A stretch of 64,000 nt of DNA from Sphingobium sp. TCM1 (GTDB lineage: Bacteria; Pseudomonadota; Alphaproteobacteria; Sphingomonadales; Sphingomonadaceae). Numbering within the stretch: position 1 is the stretch's first letter; each line of letters begins with the position of its first letter. Shown piece after piece: positions 50,636-59,017 of this stretch. The stretch covers positions 100,821 to 164,820 of the forward strand of contig NZ_LXVX01000041.1 of NCBI RefSeq assembly GCF_001650725.1. The letters run 5' to 3'. Below the pieces are notes generated by a model that saw only the letters and a program-made list of their open reading frames with translations, had not been told where the DNA came from and searched no databases. A program made the position numbers and the translations under genes.

Positions 50636-53527
50636 ATGATCCTTTCCTCTTTGTCGCGCCGGCTGTCCCTGCTGATCGGCCTGTCCCCTCTCGCGCTCTC
50701 CGTCCTTGCCATGACGCCGATGACGCAGGCGGTCGCCCAGAGCGCGGAAGCAGGCGCGCCGGCGCCGCTTTCCAGCCTCGTGGCGAAGGTGGACATTCCC
50801 TATGAGGAGTTCCGTCTGGCCAACGGGCTGCGCGTCATCGTCCACACCGACCGCAAGGCGCCGGTGGTGGCGGTGTCGATCTGGTATCATGTCGGCTCCC
50901 GCTTCGAGCCCAAGGGCAAGACAGGCTTCGCCCATCTGTTCGAGCATCTGATGTTCTACGGCTCGGAAAATGCCGATGGCCCCTTCTTCGGCCGGCTGGA
51001 GGATATCGGCGCGACCGACTGGAACGGGACGACCTGGTTCGATCGGACCAATTATTTCGAGACAGTGCCGACCGGGGCGCTCGACCGGGCGCTGTTCCTG
51101 GAATCGGATCGCATGGGGCATCTGCTGGGCGCCGTCACCCAGACCAAGCTAGATACCCAGCGCGGGGTCGTGCAGAATGAAAAGCGGATGGGCGAGAATG
51201 AGCCTTACGGGCTGGTCGAATATGCACAGCTTGCCGCGCTGCTGCCGGAGGGTCATCCCTATCGCCACTCGACCATCGGATCGATGGCGGACCTGAACAG
51301 CGCGAGCCTGGCGGACGTCCAGAACTGGTTCAAGACCCATTATGGTCCCAACAACGCCGTGCTGGTGCTGGCCGGGGATATCGACGTCGCGACGGCGAAG
51401 GCGAAGGTCGGAAAGTGGTTCGGCAATATCCCCGCCGGCCCGGCACCGCAGGATGTGGATGCGACCGTTCCGACCCTGGCCAAGGATGCCGAGGTGGTGA
51501 TGCACGACAATGTCGCCGCCACCCGCCTCTATCGCAACTGGGTGGTGCCCGGCGTCAATTCGGCCGAATTGCAGCAGCTGGACCTTGCCATGACGGTGTT
51601 CGGAGGCCTCGGCTCGTCGCGGCTCGACAACGCGTTGGTGCGCGACGAGAAGGTGGCGGTCAGCGTCAAGGCGAGCATCCAGCCGTTCGAGAAGCTGAGC
51701 CTGGCCGAGATCACCGTCGACGTGAAGCCGGGCGCGGACCCGGTGGCGGTGGGCAAGCGGCTCGACGCGCTGCTGGCCGATTATCTGGCCAACGGACCGA
51801 GCGCCGACGAGGTGCTGCGCGCCGCCACCGGGCAGGCCGCGGGCACCATTTCGGGACTGGAAAAGGTCGGCGGCTTTTCGGGCAAGGCGGTGACGCTGGC
51901 CGAAGGGGCGGTCTATTCCGACGATCCGGGCAAATATAAGAAAGACCTCGCCATCTACGCATCGGCCACGCCGCAGAGCGTGACGGCGGCCGCGCGCAAA
52001 TGGCTGGGGCGGCCGGTGCTGCGCCTGACCGTTGCGCCGGGCGAACGGAGCGCGGCGGACAATGCGCTGGCGGGCAATGTGAAGGCAGGTGGGGCGACGC
52101 ACAGCCCGGCCTATTTCCGCGATCCCGACGCGGCGCCTGCTGCGGCGACACCGCCCGCGCCCACGAAGATCGCGGAGCCGCCGATCGAGCCGGTCAAGGA
52201 TCTGGACTTTCCCGATGTCGAACATGCCAAGCTGAAGAACGGCATCCCGGTCGTCTTCGCGCGGCGCACCGCCGTGCCGACCGTGCGCGTGTCGGTCGCC
52301 TTCGACGCGGGCAACGCCGCCGACGACAAGGCGAAGCTGGGCACGGCGGGCCTGACCACCGCGCTGCTGGACGAAGGCACGACGACCCGGTCGTCGGTGC
52401 AGATCGCCGAGGAGCAGGAGCGGCTGGGCGCGTCGATCAGCGCGGGCAACAGCATGGACCGGACCGATGTCGGCCTGTTCGCATTGAAGCCCAATCTGGA
52501 CGCGTCGCTGGGCCTGCTGGCCGATGTGATCCGCAACCCCGCCTTTGCGCCAGCCGAGGTGGAGCGGCTGCGCGGGCAGGTGCTGACCCGGATCAAGGCG
52601 GAAAAGACCGAGCCGATGGCGATCGCGCAGCGGATGCTGCCGCCGCTGCTTTACGGCCAGGCGCATCCCTATGGCATTCCCTTCACCGGATCGGGCACCG
52701 AGGCGGGCGTCAAGGCGGTGACGCGGGCGGACCTGAGCGCCTTCCACGACAAGTGGCTGCGGCCCGACAATGCGACGATTTTCGTCGCGGGCGACACGAC
52801 GCTGAGCGAACTGCTGCCGCTGCTGGAAAAGCGCTTCGGCGACTGGAAGGCGCCCGCAGTGACCAAGGGCGCCAAGCTGTTCCGCATGGACCGGATGATG
52901 CGCCCGGCGCGGATCATCCTGATCGACAAGCCGCAAAGCCCGCAGTCGCTGATCCTGGGCGGGCTGCTGACCAGCAAGGCGGGGACCGACAATCCGGTGA
53001 CGCTGCTGACTGCCAACGAAGTGCTGGGCGGCAGCACCACGTCGCGCCTGACGATGGACCTGCGCGAGACGAAGGGATGGGCCTATGGTGCCGGCACGGC
53101 GTTGCCGGGCGTCAAGGAGACGATCCCGCTGCTGGTCTACGCCCCGGTGCAGACCGACAAGACCGGCGAATCGATCATCGCCGCGCGACAGGACATCAGG
53201 GAGTATCTGACGACCAAGGGCACGACCGAGGCGGAGCGGAACCAGACGATCAACAGCCAGATCCTCTCGCTGCCCGGCAGTTTCGAAACCTCGTCCGACC
53301 TGCTGGGCGCGATGATGCGCAACAGCCTGATCGGGCGGCCCGACGATTATTACGAGACGCTGCCCAACGTCTATCGCGCCATGACCGCGGCGGACATGGA
53401 CAAGGCCGCGCGCGAGGCGATCAGCCCCGACCGGCTGATCTGGGTCGTGGTGGGCGACGCGAAACTGGTGCGGCCGCAGCTTGACGCGGTGGGCTTGCCG
53501 GTTGAAACGGGCACACTCGCAGACTGA
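50636..53527 (+). CDS. M16 family zinc peptidase, two-domain
   Basis: A 963-residue exported protein with a signal peptide (LSLLIGLSPLALSVLAM, then VAQSAEA). The first half has the inverted zinc motif HLFEH in GFAHLFEHLMFYG, with Glu further along; the second half (from about residue 530, LDFPDVEHAKLKNGIPVVFARR) repeats the fold without the HxxEH motif. Such paired M16 proteins form a clam shell that degrades peptides or processes signal peptides. ATG 50636 is used because the frame upstream is antisense to the M28 gene. Confidence 0.95.
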   Translation: MILSSLSRRLSLLIGLSPLALSVLAMTPMTQAVAQSAEAGAPAPLSSLVAKVDIPYEEFRLANGLRVIVHTDRKAPVVAVSIWYHVGSRFEPKGKTGFAHLFEHLMFYGSENADGPFFGRLEDIGATDWNGTTWFDRTNYFETVPTGALDRALFLESDRMGHLLGAVTQTKLDTQRGVVQNEKRMGENEPYGLVEYAQLAALLPEGHPYRHSTIGSMADLNSASLADVQNWFKTHYGPNNAVLVLAGDIDVATAKAKVGKWFGNIPAGPAPQDVDATVPTLAKDAEVVMHDNVAATRLYRNWVVPGVNSAELQQLDLAMTVFGGLGSSRLDNALVRDEKVAVSVKASIQPFEKLSLAEITVDVKPGADPVAVGKRLDALLADYLANGPSADEVLRAATGQAAGTISGLEKVGGFSGKAVTLAEGAVYSDDPGKYKKDLAIYASATPQSVTAAARKWLGRPVLRLTVAPGERSAADNALAGNVKAGGATHSPAYFRDPDAAPAAATPPAPTKIAEPPIEPVKDLDFPDVEHAKLKNGIPVVFARRTAVPTVRVSVAFDAGNAADDKAKLGTAGLTTALLDEGTTTRSSVQIAEEQERLGASISAGNSMDRTDVGLFALKPNLDASLGLLADVIRNPAFAPAEVERLRGQVLTRIKAEKTEPMAIAQRMLPPLLYGQAHPYGIPFTGSGTEAGVKAVTRADLSAFHDKWLRPDNATIFVAGDTTLSELLPLLEKRFGDWKAPAVTKGAKLFRMDRMMRPARIILIDKPQSPQSLILGGLLTSKAGTDNPVTLLTANEVLGGSTTSRLTMDLRETKGWAYGAGTALPGVKETIPLLVYAPVQTDKTGESIIAARQDIREYLTTKGTTEAERNQTINSQILSLPGSFETSSDLLGAMMRNSLIGRPDDYYETLPNVYRAMTAADMDKAAREAISPDRLIWVVVGDAKLVRPQLDAVGLPVETGTLAD

Positions 53528-53550
53528 CGCGAACGTAAAGGAGACTGGAT

Positions 53551-53853
53551 ATGGCAAGTGTCGATGGCGCTTATGATTGCGTGGCGAAGACCCCGATGGG
53601 CGACCAGAAGGGCGTGTTCACCGTCATCAGCAGCGGCGACCGCTTCAACGGCACCTTCGCCGGCATGATGGGATCGCTGGACGTGGTCGACGGCAAGGTC
53701 GATGGCGCGAAGCTGACCTGGAAGATGGAAATGACCATGCCCATGCCGATGACGCTGGAGTGCGAGGCGGAAGTCGCCGGCGACGCGATCACCGGCACGA
53801 TGCAGCTGGGCGCCTTCGGCGCGTCGGCCTTCAACGGCACGCGTCGGGGCTGA
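53551..53853 (+). CDS. Small hypothetical beta-rich protein
   Basis: A 100-residue protein preceded by GGAG at good spacing. It begins MASVDGAYDCVAKTPMGDQKG and consists of alternating short strands (FTVISSGDRFNGTFAG, LTWKMEMTMPMPMTLECEAEV), suggesting a small barrel, possibly lipid- or ligand-binding. No signal peptide is seen. I do not recognise a family; relatives occur in other sphingomonads. It lies 23 bases after the M16 gene, followed by a strong terminator. Confidence 0.65.
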   Translation: MASVDGAYDCVAKTPMGDQKGVFTVISSGDRFNGTFAGMMGSLDVVDGKVDGAKLTWKMEMTMPMPMTLECEAEVAGDAITGTMQLGAFGASAFNGTRRG

Positions 53854-53859
53854 AAGGCG

Positions 53860-53885
53860 AAAGGCCCGGATTCGTCCGGGCCTTT
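53860..53885 (+). terminator. Terminator with UUCG loop
   Basis: An 11-bp perfect stem AAAGGCCCGGA/TCCGGGCCTTT closes a TTCG tetraloop. The T-run is short (three T), but the stem is very stable. It ends the M16 unit. Confidence 0.85.
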
Positions 53886-53900
53886 CCCGTTCGAACGGGA
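53885..53900. repeat. 16-bp perfect palindrome
   Basis: TCCCGTTCGAACGGGA is a perfect 16-bp palindrome directly after the terminator. Its GTTCGAACGGGA half also occurs at the end of the repeat at 63590-63652. Confidence 0.55.
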
Positions 53901-53936
53901 CGAAAGCCGACAGCGACATGGACAGCTGTACGAATC

Positions 53937-53964
53937 TTGACATTATTCATTAGTTAGCTATCTA
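53937..53964 (+). promoter_or_regulatory. Promoter of the MarR efflux operon
   Basis: TTGACA (-35, 53937-53942, perfect consensus) and TATCTA (-10, 53959-53964) are separated by 16 bases. The expected transcription start, about seven bases after the -10, falls at 53971, the A of an ATG. No Shine-Dalgarno sequence exists, so the mRNA may be leaderless. Confidence 0.75.
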
Positions 53965-53971
53965 ATGAATA
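53944..53971. promoter_or_regulatory. Palindromic MarR operator
   Basis: TATTCATTAG and CTAATGAATA form a perfect 10-bp inverted repeat with an eight-base spacer. It covers the promoter spacer, the -10 and the first base of the start codon, which is ideal for autorepression by the MarR protein encoded next. Confidence 0.8.
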
Positions 53972-54420
53972 TGCCCCTTTCAGAATCCAAGCGCGCGCTC
54001 GCGCACAAGATGGCGCCTGTCGCCCGCAGTTGGCGGCAGCTGGCCGACGCCGCGCTGGCGCAGTTCGGCGTGTCGAACAGCGCGGGCTGGTGCCTGATCC
54101 ATATCGACCGCATCGGCCCCGATGTGCGCCAGGCGGAACTGGCCGAATCCCTCGACATCAGCCAGCCTTCGCTGGTCCGGACGCTGGACCAGTTGCAGGC
54201 GGCGGGGCTGGTCGCGCGAACGCAGCATCCGGATGACAAGCGGTCCAACGTCATCGCGCTGACCTCGGCGGGCAAGGAACTGGTCGGGCAGATCGAGACG
54301 AAGCTGGGCGCGCTGCGCGCCGACCTGCTGCGCGACGTGCCCGACGAGGCGATCGAGATCATGGTCGAAATGCTCGACCTTCTTGCCCATCGCATCGCCG
54401 AACGGCGGAGCCAGATGTGA
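53971..54420 (+). CDS. MarR family regulator of the efflux operon
   Basis: A 149-residue winged-helix regulator if started at ATG 53971; ATG 53965 is possible but lies inside the operator. Recognition region: RQAELAESLDISQPSLVRTLDQLQAAGLV, wing ARTQHPDDKRSNVIALT, then a C-terminal dimer helix. It most likely represses its own operon and is released by a hydrophobic or phenolic ligand. Its TGA stop overlaps the GTG start of the FUSC gene. Confidence 0.93.
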   Translation: MPLSESKRALAHKMAPVARSWRQLADAALAQFGVSNSAGWCLIHIDRIGPDVRQAELAESLDISQPSLVRTLDQLQAAGLVARTQHPDDKRSNVIALTSAGKELVGQIETKLGALRADLLRDVPDEAIEIMVEMLDLLAHRIAERRSQM

Positions 54421-56474
54421 CGCTGGGCGAAAAATTCGGCCTGCCGGCCGCGCTCTTTTCCCTGAAATGCCTGGCGGCCGCCATGCTGGCGCTGTTCGTC
54501 GCCTTCAGCATCGGGCTTGAGCGCCCCTATTGGGCATTCCTGACCAGCTATATCGTCGCCCAGCCGATGGCGGGGGCCGTGATTTCCAAGGCGCTGTTCC
54601 GCATCATCGGCACCTTCGTCGGCGCCATGTTCGCCGTCGCCATCGTGCCGCCGCTGGTCAATGCGCCGGAACTGCTGTCGCTCGCGATGGCGTCCTGGCT
54701 GGGGCTGTGCGTCTTCGTCTCGCTGCTGGATCGCACGCCCCGTTCCTACATGTTCGTGCTGGCGGGCTATACCGCCTGCCTGATCGTCTTTCCCGACGTC
54801 GATACGCCCCAGGCCATCTTCACCGTCGCGTCGCTGCGGGTGCAGGAAATATCCATCGGCATCCTGTGTGGCAGCCTGGTCCATGGCGTCGTCCTGCCCG
54901 GATCGATCACGGCGGTGCTGCTGGGCCGGGTCGAGGCGATCCTTCGCGATGCGGAGCGCTGGTCGCGCGACGCGATCGCCGTCGCGCCGGTGGCGGGGCT
55001 GGACGCCGAGCGCCGCCGACTGGCGCAGGACGTCACCGAACTGCACCAGATGTCGGTCCACCTGCCCTTCGACATCAGCCGGCTGGCCCCACGCGTCCGC
55101 ACCGTGCGCGCGTTGCAGGACCAGCTGTCGATGCTGCTGCCGCTGGGCGCGGCGGTGGAAGACAGGCTGGCCGAGCTGAAGGCCGCCAATGACGGCAGGG
55201 TGCCGATGCAGGTCGAGGCGCTGATAGCCGATATCCGACTGTGGCTGGAGACGCCCGCGCCCGACAATGCGACCCGCGCCACGCGGGCGCAGCAACTGAT
55301 CGACCGTTGCCAGGCGCTGGAGCCGGAGGCGAACGCGGCGATGGGCTGGGGCGACATGATGCGGTTGAGCCTCTATGCCCGGCTCGCGGCGCTGGTCGCG
55401 GCGCATCGCGATTGCCGCGACCTGGCGGACCAGATGGCGACTCACAGCCGTGCCGCCGTGACGCCGCGCGTCGCGCTGCTGCTGGAAGGGCGACGCAACC
55501 GGGAACTGCATCGCGATTATGCGGGGGCGGCGCGCGGCGCGTTCGGCGCCTTCATGACCATCGCCATCGGCTGCGCCCTGTGGATCGGCAGCGGATGGAA
55601 GGATGGCGGCACGGCGGTGATGCTGGCGGGCGTGTTCCTGGCCCTGTTCGCCGCCGCCGACAATCCGCTGGCGCCGCTCAAGGGCTTCATGGTCGGGACG
55701 ATCGCCGCATCCGCGCTGGGCGCGCTTTATGGCTATGCGATCATGCCCCGGCTGGACGGTTTCGCGATGCTGGCCCTGGCCTATGCGCCGGTGCTGCTGC
55801 TGCTCGGCGCGTTGATGGCCTCGCCCCGCTGGGCGGGGATCGCGCTGCCGACGCTGCTGGGCCTCGGCAGCCCGGTGCTGCTGTCCGACCGCTATGTCAG
55901 CGCCTTCGCCACCTACATCAACGGCGCGGTGGCGCAGATCGTCGGCATCTGGTTCGCGATCATCATGGCCGGCCTGCTCCAGTCGGCGGGCGTCGAGCGG
56001 GCAATCCGCCGGACGATCCGCGCGGGCTGGACCGACATCGCCAATCGCGCGACATTGATGTCGCCGCCCGACGTGCGCGGCTGGATAAACCGGATGCTGG
56101 ATCGCATCGCATTGCTCGCCCCGCGCCTGGCCGCCACGCGGCGGGACAGCGGCAAGCCGCTCTACGACGCGCTGCGCGACCTGCGCACGGGCGTGGCGAT
56201 CGGCGAACTGCGGCAATTGCGGCTCGACCTGCCGGTGCAGGAGGGCGGGCGGCTCGCTACTGTGTTGCAGGGGGTCGGCCGTCATTATCGCCGGCTGGAC
56301 CCTGACGCACCGCAGGCCGCCGACCCGGCGCTGCTCGACGACATAGACGCGGCGATCGACGAACTGGCGGCCAATCCGCGACCGTCGATCCGGCGCGAGG
56401 CGGTGCTGGGCCTCGTCAGCCTGCGCCGTAACCTGTTCCCCGACGCGCAAGGCCATCGGAGGGCCACCGCATGA
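54417..56474 (+). CDS. FUSC family efflux transporter (AaeB-like)
   Basis: A 685-residue protein starting with GTG in the GTGA overlap. Two sets of membrane helices (about residues 15-160 and 365-520) flank a cytoplasmic domain, the layout of the fusaric-acid-resistance / AaeB family. KCLAAAMLALFVAFSIGLERPYWAFLTSYIVAQP and its repeat near FGAFMTIAIGCALWIG are typical. It probably exports aromatic acids or similar drugs using the proton gradient, together with the next three proteins. Confidence 0.93.
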   Translation: MTLGEKFGLPAALFSLKCLAAAMLALFVAFSIGLERPYWAFLTSYIVAQPMAGAVISKALFRIIGTFVGAMFAVAIVPPLVNAPELLSLAMASWLGLCVFVSLLDRTPRSYMFVLAGYTACLIVFPDVDTPQAIFTVASLRVQEISIGILCGSLVHGVVLPGSITAVLLGRVEAILRDAERWSRDAIAVAPVAGLDAERRRLAQDVTELHQMSVHLPFDISRLAPRVRTVRALQDQLSMLLPLGAAVEDRLAELKAANDGRVPMQVEALIADIRLWLETPAPDNATRATRAQQLIDRCQALEPEANAAMGWGDMMRLSLYARLAALVAAHRDCRDLADQMATHSRAAVTPRVALLLEGRRNRELHRDYAGAARGAFGAFMTIAIGCALWIGSGWKDGGTAVMLAGVFLALFAAADNPLAPLKGFMVGTIAASALGALYGYAIMPRLDGFAMLALAYAPVLLLLGALMASPRWAGIALPTLLGLGSPVLLSDRYVSAFATYINGAVAQIVGIWFAIIMAGLLQSAGVERAIRRTIRAGWTDIANRATLMSPPDVRGWINRMLDRIALLAPRLAATRRDSGKPLYDALRDLRTGVAIGELRQLRLDLPVQEGGRLATVLQGVGRHYRRLDPDAPQAADPALLDDIDAAIDELAANPRPSIRREAVLGLVSLRRNLFPDAQGHRRATA

Positions 56475-56686
56475 CCGGAGAAATTGCCCTTGGCGGTATC
56501 TTCATCCCCACGCTCCTGCTGCTGGCGCTCGTCGCGCTGATCCTCGCCTGGGCCGTCACCCGGCTGATCGGCGCCGCCGGCCTCTACCGCTTCCTCGCCT
56601 ATCGCGCGGCCGTCGATCTCAGCATCTTCGTGCTGATCCTTGGCGGCCTCGCCATCCTCGTCCCCACCCTTGGAATCCGTCTATGA
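56471..56686 (+). CDS. DUF1656 membrane protein
   Basis: A 71-residue protein with two hydrophobic helices (FIPTLLLLALVALILAWAV and LSIFVLILGGLAILVPTL). DUF1656 proteins (AaeX-like) always sit between FUSC and HlyD genes in such operons. The start overlaps the FUSC stop (ATGA), and its own stop overlaps the HlyD start in the same way. Confidence 0.93.
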   Translation: MTGEIALGGIFIPTLLLLALVALILAWAVTRLIGAAGLYRFLAYRAAVDLSIFVLILGGLAILVPTLGIRL

Positions 56687-57585
56687 ATCGCCTCACTACA
56701 GTGCTGATCCGCAGCGCCGCCACCATCGCCCTCGTCGTCGCCGCGACCGCCGTCGCCGTGTGGATGTGGAATCATTATGAGGGCAGCCCCTGGACCCGCG
56801 ACGGCCGGGTGCGCGCCGACGTCGTGCGGGTGACGCCCGACATCAGCGGCCTCGTCACCTCGGTCGCGGTGCGCGACAACCAGCAGGTGAAGGCGGGCGA
56901 CCTGCTCTTCGTCATCGACACGCCCCGCTATTCCATGGCGCTGGAGGAGGCGAACGCCCGGATCGCCAGCGCGCAGGCGACGCTGGGGCAGGCGCGGCGC
57001 GAGGCCCGGCGCGACACGGCGCTGGGCGATCTGGTGGCGGCCGAGACGCATGAGCAGAATCTCGCCAAGGTCGAAACCGCACAGGCCGCGCTGGCCGAAG
57101 CGCTGAGCGGGCGCGATGCCGCCGCGCTGAACCTGAAGCGCACCAAGATCGTTGCGTCGGTCAATGGCGTCGTCACCAATCTGGACCTGCATCCCGGCGA
57201 TTATGTCGGCGCGGGGAGCCAGGCGATGGCGCTGATCGACAGCGATTCGCTGCGCGTCGAGGGCTATTTCGAGGAAACCAAGCTGCCGCTGATCTGCATC
57301 GGCGCGCCGGTGACGGTGCGGCTGATGGGCGAGGCGCAGGATGTGCATGGCCGGGTCGAAAGCATCGCCTATGGCATCAATGACGACAGCCGCAGCAATG
57401 CGGGCAACCTGCTTCCATCGGTGGAACCGACCTTCTCCTGGGTGCGGCTGGCCCAGCGTATCCCTGTGCGCGTGAAGCTGGAGAAGGTGCCGGAGGGGTT
57501 GCGCCTGATTTCCGGCCGCACCGCGACCGTGACGGTGCAGCCGGCGGCCAGGGATGGCAAGCCGGGGGATTGCCGTCATGGGTAA
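56683..57585 (+). CDS. HlyD/EmrA-type membrane fusion protein
   Basis: A 300-residue protein with one N-terminal membrane helix (SAATIALVVAATAVAVWMW), then a biotinyl-lipoyl-like half (VRADVVRVTPDISGLVTSV), a helical hairpin (residues 85-150), and the returning half (NGVVTNLDLHPGDYVGAG). It bridges the FUSC pump to the outer-membrane factor in the periplasm. It overlaps the next gene by eight bases. Confidence 0.95.
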   Translation: MNRLTTVLIRSAATIALVVAATAVAVWMWNHYEGSPWTRDGRVRADVVRVTPDISGLVTSVAVRDNQQVKAGDLLFVIDTPRYSMALEEANARIASAQATLGQARREARRDTALGDLVAAETHEQNLAKVETAQAALAEALSGRDAAALNLKRTKIVASVNGVVTNLDLHPGDYVGAGSQAMALIDSDSLRVEGYFEETKLPLICIGAPVTVRLMGEAQDVHGRVESIAYGINDDSRSNAGNLLPSVEPTFSWVRLAQRIPVRVKLEKVPEGLRLISGRTATVTVQPAARDGKPGDCRHG

Positions 57586-59017
57586 GCGCGTCTGGGCGCC
57601 GCTGCTGGCGCTGAGCCTTGCCGCCTGCGCGACCGCCGGGCCGGACTATCGCCCGCCCGAACAGTCGGCGGCGACCGCGCCGGGGGCGACGGGTGCCTTC
57701 CATTCGGCGCAAGGCGGGCAATTTTCGCAAGGCGAGCTGCCCGACCATTGGTGGCGGCTCTACGCCGATCCGCAGCTCGACACGCTGGTCGAGCAGGCGC
57801 TGGTCGCCAATGCCGACCTGCGCGCCGCCGATGCCAATCTGGAAAAGGCGCAGGCGGTGCTGCGGGAAGCGCAGGCAGGACGGGAGATCACGACATCGGT
57901 GAGTGGCGGCGAGACGATTGCGCGCGCTTCGGGCGTGTCGCAGCATCTGCCCGGTTCGGTGAGCTATGATCTGGGGCTGGCCGCCTCCTATCCGCTGGAT
58001 CTCAACGGTCGGATCAAGCGCGCGATCGAGGCGAGCGGCGCCGATGTCGAAGCGGTGACCGCGGCGCGCGACTATGTGCGCGTCAGCGTGGCGGCGGCGA
58101 CGGCGCAGGCCTATGCGCAGGTGTGCGCGGCCAACTACAACCTCGCGATCAACCGCAAGGTGGTGGCGTTGCAGCGCGATACGCTGGATGCGACGCGGCG
58201 GCTGGCCAAAGGCGGGCGCGGCACCGCCTTCGACGTCAGCCGCGCGCAGGCGGCGGTGGACACGAGCGAGGCGGCGCTGCCCGGCTTCGCGGCGCAGCGG
58301 CAGAATGCGCTCTATCTGCTGGCGACCCTGCTGGGTCGCGCGCCCGCCGACTATCCACGCGAAGTGGAAAGTTGCGCGGCGTTACCGATGCTGGGCCAGC
58401 CCTTGCCGGTAGGCGATGGCGCGGCGCTGATCCGGCGGCGGCCCGATATCAGGCAGGCGGAACGGACGATCGCGGGCGATACGGCACGGCTGGGCGTCGC
58501 GACGGCCGACCTCTATCCGCGGGTCAGCATCGGCGGGTCGGTGGGCCTCGCCGGACCGCTCAAGGATTTCGGATCGGGATCGGCCTTCGGCTTCAGCCTG
58601 GGGCCGCTGCTCAGCTGGAGCTTTCCCAATCGTCCCGTAGTGCGTGCGCAGATCGCGCAGGCCGATGCGCAGGTGAAGGCGGACCTTGCCGGATTCGACG
58701 CATCGGTGCTGGAGGCGCTGCGCCAGACCGAGACGGCGCTGGAAAGCTATCGCCGCAATGCCGAGCAGGCCGCTGCGCTGGACAGGGCGCGCGACAGCGC
58801 GGGCGTATCGGCGGGGCAGGCAGGCAAGCTGTTCCGTTTCGGGCGGGGAGATTTTCTTTCGCTGCTCGATGCGCAGCGCAGCCTGGCGAGCGCGGAGGCT
58901 TCCGCCGCCGCCGCGCGAGCGCAACTGGTGCAGGACCAGATCGCGATCTTCCTCGCGCTGGGCGGGGGATGGTCTTCAGGCGATCCGGTCGATGAGGGCG
59001 CGGGGGACGCGCAGTAG
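57578..59017 (+). CDS. Outer-membrane efflux lipoprotein (NodT/OprM type)
   Basis: A 479-residue TolC-like protein starting at MGKRVWAPLL with lipobox SLAACATAG and PDYRPPEQ right after it, as in NodT-type outer-membrane factors. It has two helical-barrel repeats with the typical PLDLNGRIKRAIEA and DFGSGSAFGFSLGPLLSW segments. It completes the tripartite pump. Its 3' end overlaps that of the GH43-like gene by 42 bases, tail to tail. Confidence 0.95.
   Translation: MGKRVWAPLLALSLAACATAGPDYRPPEQSAATAPGATGAFHSAQGGQFSQGELPDHWWRLYADPQLDTLVEQALVANADLRAADANLEKAQAVLREAQAGREITTSVSGGETIARASGVSQHLPGSVSYDLGLAASYPLDLNGRIKRAIEASGADVEAVTAARDYVRVSVAAATAQAYAQVCAANYNLAINRKVVALQRDTLDATRRLAKGGRGTAFDVSRAQAAVDTSEAALPGFAAQRQNALYLLATLLGRAPADYPREVESCAALPMLGQPLPVGDGAALIRRRPDIRQAERTIAGDTARLGVATADLYPRVSIGGSVGLAGPLKDFGSGSAFGFSLGPLLSWSFPNRPVVRAQIAQADAQVKADLAGFDASVLEALRQTETALESYRRNAEQAAALDRARDSAGVSAGQAGKLFRFGRGDFLSLLDAQRSLASAEASAAAARAQLVQDQIAIFLALGGGWSSGDPVDEGAGDAQ

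Noticed and set aside
51149..53557. An 802-codon minus-strand ORF antisense to the M16 peptidase
   Set aside because: Mirror ORF; no domain, and the plus-strand gene has intact motifs.
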